Assembly (NCBI GenBank): GCA_963573305.1 | Contig: OY754327.1 | Coordinates: 184,582,386 to 184,646,385, forward strand | Direction of reading: 5' to 3' | Origin: Pyrrhosoma nymphula | Taxonomy: Eukaryota > Arthropoda > Insecta > Odonata > Coenagrionidae | Length of the DNA: 64,000 nt | Part shown: one piece after another, positions 58,339-64,000 of the stretch | Position numbering within the stretch: position 1 is the stretch's first letter | Layout: each line of letters begins with the position of its first letter | Made by a program: the position numbers and the translations under genes | Notes under the pieces: generated by a model | Seen by the model: only the letters and a program-made list of their open reading frames with translations | Databases searched by the model: none | Told to the model about the DNA's origin: nothing

Positions 58339-60950
58339 AACGCAATGCTACGAGTTCATCTGCTTAGCACGTTCCTAATTGCAGAGACGTCTCCGGAGAT
58401 ATTTCACCCGCGCCCAGAGACAAGTGGAAATAGGTGTTCTGTGGGTCCATTCGATGGCTCGGTGGGAGAAGAGAAATCCCGGCAAATCGGACGAATGAAC
58501 GAAAGGTGCTTCAAAGGGTCGCAAAGGGTGCGTTCACGGGCTGCCACTTCTTCTGCGACTGTCGGCGCTCCCTGCTTCGGGTGGGCGGACCTATCACAAC
58601 CCTACGCGCTTTGTCATTAATTGTCGCTCGGCTGGTCGTCGTGACCACCAAAAGCGTGGCGTCTGCGCTGAGATTCGATCGTTCACCCCATCGACCCATA
58701 ATCGAAAGCGCTTCGACTATCCATGACCATCCTCCGTAATCGCAATGAATCCGATGAGCAGCACTCTTTCCGCTGGCTATCGCCACTGATTGATTTCCCA
58801 ACTCCCCCCCCGAGGGACGAGCCAGTCCGAATCGTACCATTTGGATCGTCGAGAGAATGTCGTGGCTCGCGGCAGAGGGCGTGTCGAAGAGCGTAACACG
58901 CGTGAACGCCGTCGAATGTTTCCGTAAAATTCGCGTGCCCACCTCGGAGACCCATCAATTAATTGTCTCGGAAGCCGATGCTTCAGTGTGCGTGACGAGA
59001 GAGAGTAAACATTGGCGAGGGGCGTGCGATGGTCGGGGGGGGGACGGTGGCGGCGTGCCCAACCACTTCCCTCGCCCCTCTTGCGTCGCTCGTCTTGGGG
59101 AGTGGCACGCTCCTTCTCTCTCGTCCCGTCGTGACGACCAGCGACGCGTGAGATTCGTGCACGCTCCGAATGGCGGCCTTTCTTTCTTCCGACGACTACC
59201 TCCATTTTAAAAGCGCTCCTTTTCCACGAAGTGCTCTCGAAGTGGTGGCTCACCTGTTTTCGCTTCCGGCAGCTAGTCGGCGTCCGTGCAGGGGGGCCGC
59301 ACGGCCGGCGGCGGGCGCGCGGGTCGCACCATGACGGGCACCCGGTCCTCCTCCTCGAAGAGACACTCCGAGGACTCACGGCACGCACTCGAACTGCACT
59401 CGAACTGCACTCAAGCACTCACCGTGGCACCACAACACGCGTGCACTCCAAGTGCCGCTTCAACGCGAACACAACCACCGCCAACCACACCACTCTTTTC
59501 TATCTTTATCTCCCACCCCCTCTCGGCGCGTCTCTCAATCGGCACTCTCTCTATCTCTATCTCTCAGAGAGTGTCGTCTCTCCTCGGGGAAGGCGATCCA
59601 AGCAATGAATCACGGCACACACGCACACACACTCACACACATACACGTCGGAGGAGGAGAGTGGTGGTGGGGAGGGGGGGGTGGGTGGGGAAGGGAAGGA
59701 GGGGACTTCCTCTCCTCTCTTTCACCGCTCCTGTGAGCCGCGCGCGCGTGCATCGGCGGGTGGTGTCCAAGGGGGATGGTGGGTGGAGAGTGGAGAGTGG
59801 GTGGGGTGGTTAAAAAGAGAACGCACACACGTCGTGCGTGGGAGAGAGAGAGAGAGGTGCGTGTGGTGACGCACGAGGGACGGTGGTGGTGGAGGAGGGT
59901 GCGACGCCACGCCGTCGGGGAAGAGAGTGCGCCTCGGACGAGCGGGAGACCCCCTCCGGCGCCACGCCCCGCCACGCCCTCCGCTCCTCCGCCACGCCCT
60001 CCACTCCTCCAGGCACAATGGTGCGTCCGTTGCCCGAGAGAGTGCGTCGAGTGCACATGCGATGGGTTCCTCGCGTCTTCTTCCTCCTCTTCTTCTTTCT
60101 CTTCTCTTCTTCTTCTCTCTACTCCTCTCCCGAGTTGCGCTCAGCCGGAGAAATGATGGGGAGGGGGAGGAGGAGGGGGTGGAGGGGAGGGGAGGTGAGG
60201 TGTGTGTGGATGCACACAATCGATCCGCTTTCCTATCGGCACACGGCGAAATTAGAGGGGGTGAGTTTGTGTGTGTGTGTATATATATATATATGTATAT
60301 ATATACCACCCCTCTTCTCCCCCCCCCCACCAAAGGTATACATACGCGCTCTCTCGCGACGGCTGAGGGGCACACGCGAGAGACGACCTTTTTGGGACGA
60401 GAGAGCCATTTGGAGGGAGGGGTGCGTCCACCCTCTCCAGGGAGTCTCTAGAGGGGCATTCTCCCCATCACTCTCCATTCTCGACCCTTCCCACCGTAGG
60501 GTTGGGGCGAGGGACTTCCTGCCCCGAGAGAGAGAGGGGCAGATAAGGGAGAGCGCGCAACAGAGGGGTGAGGGGGATGGCAACAATGTCGCGGCAACAG
60601 TCAGCTGGCCGGAGGCCGTCGACCAGAGTGACGAGGATGGGAAACGAAGATCGGCGCGCGGGAAGAATGGCGTGGACGCCGCGACGGTTCCTGCCGTCGC
60701 CGACCCACTGCTGGCTGCCGCTACTCACACCGCTCCACCGTGCCACCACCTTGCGCGACGTCTCCCTCGAGGCGGTGCCGCTGCCGCTCCCCTTGCCTCG
60801 CCCGCACCCCTTTGCCGGCGCTCCCCTCCGGTTCGGAGAGAACGGCCGCGCGGCCTTCACACTCCCACTGCACTTCTGCATCCCTCCGTAGACCTTCAGC
60901 GCTGCGAATGAGATCGTGGTAGGCGGTGGAAATATGTCCTTCCAGGACGT
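58339..60950. promoter_or_regulatory. Long CpG-rich segment with simple repeats; possible host promoter/5' exon
   Basis: About 2.6 kb of GC- and CpG-rich DNA, the largest such block in the window. It contains a CA repeat (59618-59645), GAGA runs (59841-59855), a GT then AT repeat (60262-60302), GGTGGTGGTGG-type runs and many short C-rich tracts. Long open frames occur on both strands (minus 58777-59418; plus 59838-60911), as expected when AT-rich stop codons are rare, and their translations are R/P/S/H-rich without domains. Most likely a regulatory region or untranslated first exon of a host gene; direction unknown. Confidence 0.4.
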
Positions 60951-61413
60951 TTCTGTCAGGTGCACTGTGGGCCCTTAACACAAGGAACAAGGAACTCTTG
61001 TTGCCTTTGTCCGGACGTCTTCGACCCGTCGGCGTACTTGAAGTTATCCGAAGTACGAAAAGTACGCTGAAATCACGGTCCCGATGAGTACCTAGGTAGA
61101 TGAAGCGGGGAAGTCGATGTCTTCGCCTTCTCCGTGATGGTGGCTGATCCTCAGGGTTCCAGGGTTGGTGATGGATGTCCCACGGGAACACTTGGATGTT
61201 CCGCACCGATTTTGAATATCTCCCCTTGAAAGGAATGCGAAACTTTGTCGATAAATGCGCGGTGTTGCAGGAGATGATGTCGGTGACTGGTGATGAATCG
61301 CTCGGTGTAGCCCCAGAAATTCTCGGTTGGTAGGCGCCAGCTGAGGGCCATCCAGATGTTCTTCCTTTGTGCATTTTGCTATGAGGTGCCAATGAGGATG
61401 CATGGCCCATCAT
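60951..61413 (-). pseudogene. Possible C-terminus of the minus-strand Jockey/R1-like LINE
   Basis: Minus-strand frames read NAQRKNIWMALSWRLPTENF and AFIDKVSHSFQGEIFKIGAE, then HPSVPVGHPSPTLEP. The Q---IW-AL----P pattern and the HP-x-P motif loosely fit the region after the thumb of Jockey/R1-like LINEs, and position downstream of the reverse transcriptase at 62260-63175 agrees. No diagnostic motif. Confidence 0.3.
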
Positions 61414-61490
61414 AACACAATGCTCAGAATTTCAATCTCAAAGAGCTGAGCTAAATGCAGCCCTACGGTAAAGAAATATGAATTTTTTAA

Positions 61491-61802
61491 CCCTTTGAGT
61501 GCCGGGGAGTGCGATCGCGCTCCTCCCGTCTCTCGCCAAAAGTGCCGGGAGCGCTATCGCGCTCCATCTGCAATGTCACTATTTCGTATATTAATATTTT
61601 TTCAAATATTAATATACGATAAAAACATTAAATGCAATATGTCAAACGTTGAACCAAATATAATAAAATTTTCCTAAATATTTTGTAAAGGTAATTTTAT
61701 TTATGTATGAAGAATATTTTTTTTGTAAACTATTGCAAAATCACCAAAACTTCCACGGCAATTTTAGCATAATACCTAGGAAATTGGTTGGCACTCAAAG
61801 GG
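61491..61802. mobile_element. piggyBac-like MITE, 312 bp
   Basis: Perfect inverted termini CCCTTTGAGTGCC (61491-61503) and GGCACTCAAAGGG (61790-61802) flanked on both sides by TTAA (61487-61490, 61803-61806). CCCTTTG starts with TTAA duplications are typical of the piggyBac superfamily. Inside the left end GAGTGCGATCGCGCTCC and GAGCGCTATCGCGCTCC form a repeated palindrome, and AATATTAATATACGATA is the inverse of TCGTATATTAATATT. No transposase. Confidence 0.9.
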
Positions 61803-61806
61803 TTAA

Positions 61807-62259
61807 GGCCCAACCTTGTCAAAAGAGAAATATTTCCAGTATTCAGAAGCACAGTGATGGAAATATTGGAACTAAAGAGGAGTAAGGAGTTGGCATAATT
61901 TTTCCACCTAATGGACCAGAAATTTCCCCTTATTGGCTGACGCCAATGGGATCCCAATGCCATTTAAGCTTATATGTGGACTGACCTCAAGGCAATAACA
62001 TAACACGAACCATACTATATTATGCAAAGAGTAAACCACTCTCCAATGACCCTGAAACGTTTTACGTGGAGGGGAAGGAGGGACAGCTAGCCAGGCAACT
62101 CGTAAAAATGTGCAAATGCACGGTTGAACTCACTCAAAGCCAAGGCTATGAACGAAATGAAAGCGGCACCTCCGACCAAGGTGAAGAGCCTGATTCAGAG
62201 GAAGGAGGAAGTGGGCCCGCGGGGCCATTGCCCCCGAAACAGCTGATGTTCTTCCTGTC
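61807..62259. other. Unassigned DNA
   Basis: No recognisable coding. Lies between the LINE reverse transcriptase and its possible C-terminus, so may be decayed LINE sequence. Confidence 0.4.
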
Positions 62260-63175
62260 CTCAGTTGCGACAAGTGTTCCGGGCAGACTCAGATGCATCA
62301 CCGTACCATTCTGGTTCGGCATAGATGAGTGACTGTCTGAGGATTGCGTTGGAGAGCTGCAATCTGCGGCGTAGCGGGCTGTGTGCAGGGAACAGCGGAA
62401 TAAGGGCCTTCTTGCGGAAGTGGAATGTCTCCTTTGTCTTCTTGGCGTTCTTTCGTATGCACAGGCGTTTGTCGAGGGAAATTCTCAAGTATTGTACTGC
62501 TTTCTGCCAGAGAACCTCCGTCGTCCTTACGAGAATCTCGCTAGGTCCCTTCGGCCCCTTGGAGTAGGCGATGGGCTGGGTCTTTTCCTCGTTATCGAGC
62601 AAGTGCCCATTCCCGAACCAGTTGACCACGACGTCGACTGCTCCTTGTACGCACGTCGCCTCCATCGATTTCCTCGCCGACCTGGCCAACAATGCAGCAT
62701 CGTTGAGGGCCGCCATGATATTACTCCCGAAGTCCGTGGGCATGTCCGTTGCGTATAGGTTTTGTACTCCAGTGGCGAGAGCTGCCATTCTTGCGGGACT
62801 CCCGCTCGTATAGGCCGATCCCCAGACCACATGAAAGCGCCTTTACCGGAGCCAGGAAGCAGAGATGTCGATTACCAACTGTGAGTAATCGAATGATGGC
62901 AGCTTCCAGAGCAAACTCTCGTCGGTCGAACGGTCGGTAGAAGCACGGTCGTACTGATGTCAATGAAAGCACCAACCGTGAGCCGACCACGATTGAAACC
63001 TTCCACAGTGAAATTCAGTAAGCGCGCGACTCGCTCCGGAAACCGAATTGCTGCTCCGGGAGCATGTACTCGGTGGTGGTGCCCGCCAGGTGGCCCAAGT
63101 TACTCCACTCCAACATCTTCCCTAAGTCGCCCAGCAGAGATATCGATCGAAAATTTAAAAGTTTTCAAGTTTTCC
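62260..63175 (-). pseudogene. Jockey/R1-like LINE reverse transcriptase
   Basis: Minus-strand frames read in order ISLLGDLGKMLEW (normally RPISLLS-LGKLLE), LPEQQFGFRSESRAY, RREFALEAAIIRLLTVGNRH, AGVPQEWQLSPLEYKTYT (normally AGVPQGSPLSPLLYNLYT), DAALLARSARKSMEATCVQ (FADDTALLA with the catalytic residues altered to LNDAA), VVNWFGNGHLLDNEEKTQPI and HFRKKALIPLFPAHSPLRRR, then LSNAILRQSLIYAEPEWYG. These are the fingers, palm and thumb of a Jockey/R1-like polymerase. Stops and at least two frameshifts (about 62770 and 62900) and the lost YADD aspartate show it is inactive. Confidence 0.85.
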
Positions 63176-63730
63176 CTGACGTGTGTGTGGGATGCTGCGA
63201 CATCTCCGATGTGAGATGACTTAGGACGTTAGGGGGGTGGGGGTTTAAAGCGGTGTAGCGTCTATGGAAGTTTGCTCCGGCGACGTATCTGAAGTCGATG
63301 CGATCTGTTGGGATGTCGAGCGAGCCGTGGGGGAGACGGTGGACGTCGGGTCCGTCTGCCGACGCATCCGGAGGCGGCGTGCGCCGCCCACTCCCACCGT
63401 GGGACGCTAAAGGGCCACCCAGTTCCCAAGATGCCCCGAAAGATGTCGCCCCTCAACGGTGGAATGTCGCGAGAAGCGAAGTCTCCTCAGTGCAGTCATT
63501 TTCCATAAATGAAACAGCCGGTGATGGATGAGAGAGAAGAAAGGAGAGAGAGAGAGCGGACGAATTTTCTGAGAGACTCTTGCCACCCAGTATTCTGGAA
63601 GCAACGTCGATAATATTTCGAAGTAGGGAGTTGAGAGTACATCCTCTCCAATGCTCCAAATCAGATAATTCATCTTCAGTAGTCATTGAGCCGAAGGTCG
63701 GGTTGTTGCAGAATGATCTGATGCTTTCCC
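63176..63730. other. Unassigned DNA, moderately GC-rich
   Basis: Overlapping frames on both strands without motifs. May contain more 5' LINE sequence, but I cannot show it. Confidence 0.4.
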
Positions 63731-63907
63731 TGCGTGTGCTGTTAGTGAAGCCTGTTCGGGTTCTCCACCGGGTCAAACTCTGCATTTCTGTCAACGTTTC
63801 GTTGTACGAGTCGTCCATACATTTGCCCTGATGACGACGGGAAACTCGTGCATCGAAGCGTTGACAGATATGTAGAGTGGAATACCTGAGCAGACTTCAC
63901 TAACGGT
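63731..63907. repeat. Tail-to-tail foldback with hammerhead-like core
   Basis: Arms of about 70-90 bp face each other: GTGAAGCCTGTTCGGGTTCT with AGCAGACTTCAC, and CTGTCAACGTTTCGTTGTAC with GCATCGAAGCGTTGACAG. Between them the plus strand reads CTGATGA (63828-63834), then CGA-CGGG-AAA-CUCG as a stem, a UGCA bulge, TCG, then GAAGCGTTGACAG. It looks like a hammerhead with GAAA changed to GAAG and a palindromic ACGT stem III; the left arm on the minus strand has the matching CGAAACGTTGACAG. The layout fits an inverted Penelope terminal repeat. Confidence 0.45.
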
Positions 63908-64000
63908 TTGTTGCAGGTCTCTACTCCACTCTCCTCCCACCCAATCGCTTTATTCCTACACGTATTATGTCGCAAATTTTGTCCAACGTGTGCGTATCAT

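Noticed and set aside
58777..59418. 213-codon minus-strand frame rich in arginine and serine
   Set aside because: Its composition follows CpG richness, an overlapping plus-strand frame is also open, and there is no recognisable motif.
59838..60911. 357-codon plus-strand frame in the CpG-rich block
   Set aside because: Equally long frames run on the opposite strand and in other frames; the translation is R/P/S-rich with microsatellite-coded stretches and no domain.
1..64000. CRISPR array or prokaryotic defence system
   Set aside because: No regularly spaced direct repeats and no bacterial genes; the few tandem repeats are microsatellites or lie within transposons.

Overview
This is eukaryotic, repeat-dense, AT-rich DNA, most likely from an arthropod and probably an insect. 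The evidence is the mix of decayed transposons: Penelope-like elements, LINEs whose 3' ends run into TGTAGA repeats, RTE-like LINEs with endonuclease plus reverse transcriptase, a P-element/THAP9-type transposase, mariner and Tc1 transposases, a Ty3/Gypsy pol remnant, tRNA-derived SINEs and several MITEs. I see no bacterial-style operons, no rRNA, no CRISPR array and no host protein-coding exon that I can defend. The species cannot be named from the sequence.

Layout. 1-10 kb holds a mariner transposase relic, LINE scraps and a Gypsy pol relic. 10.6-12 kb has a CpG-rich patch followed by a 560-bp TTAA-flanked MITE. 12.8-15.2 kb is a Penelope-like element interrupted by a 357-bp hAT-type MITE with a clean 8-bp target duplication. 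16.7-21.5 kb stacks an RTE 3' end, a LINE C-terminus, a long minus-strand LINE with a SINE in it, and a second Penelope fragment that keeps a GIY-YIG-like domain. 22-31 kb is SINEs and TIR elements, including a 1.1-kb element, a 448-bp foldback with a 15-bp target duplication, a Harbinger-like 642-bp MITE carrying a nested LINE tail, and a two-headed tRNA SINE. 34-44 kb is mostly LINE pieces and unassigned DNA. 44-47.2 kb is the best preserved LINE, lightly mutated. 47.7-50.4 kb is a P-type transposase pseudogene split by a 1.2-kb Tc1/mariner element; removing that element restores the P reading frame. 52.5-58.3 kb contains a LINE 3' end and two more copies of the TTAA MITE. 58.3-60.95 kb is a strongly CpG-rich segment, the best candidate for a host promoter or 5' exon. 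61-64 kb is a minus-strand Jockey/R1-like LINE with a piggyBac-like MITE nearby, then a foldback.

The coding remnants are genomic parasites, nearly all broken by stops and frameshifts. The most interesting content is the nested insertion history, the hammerhead-ribozyme-like cores within foldback structures, and the repeated TTAA MITE next to CpG-rich DNA.
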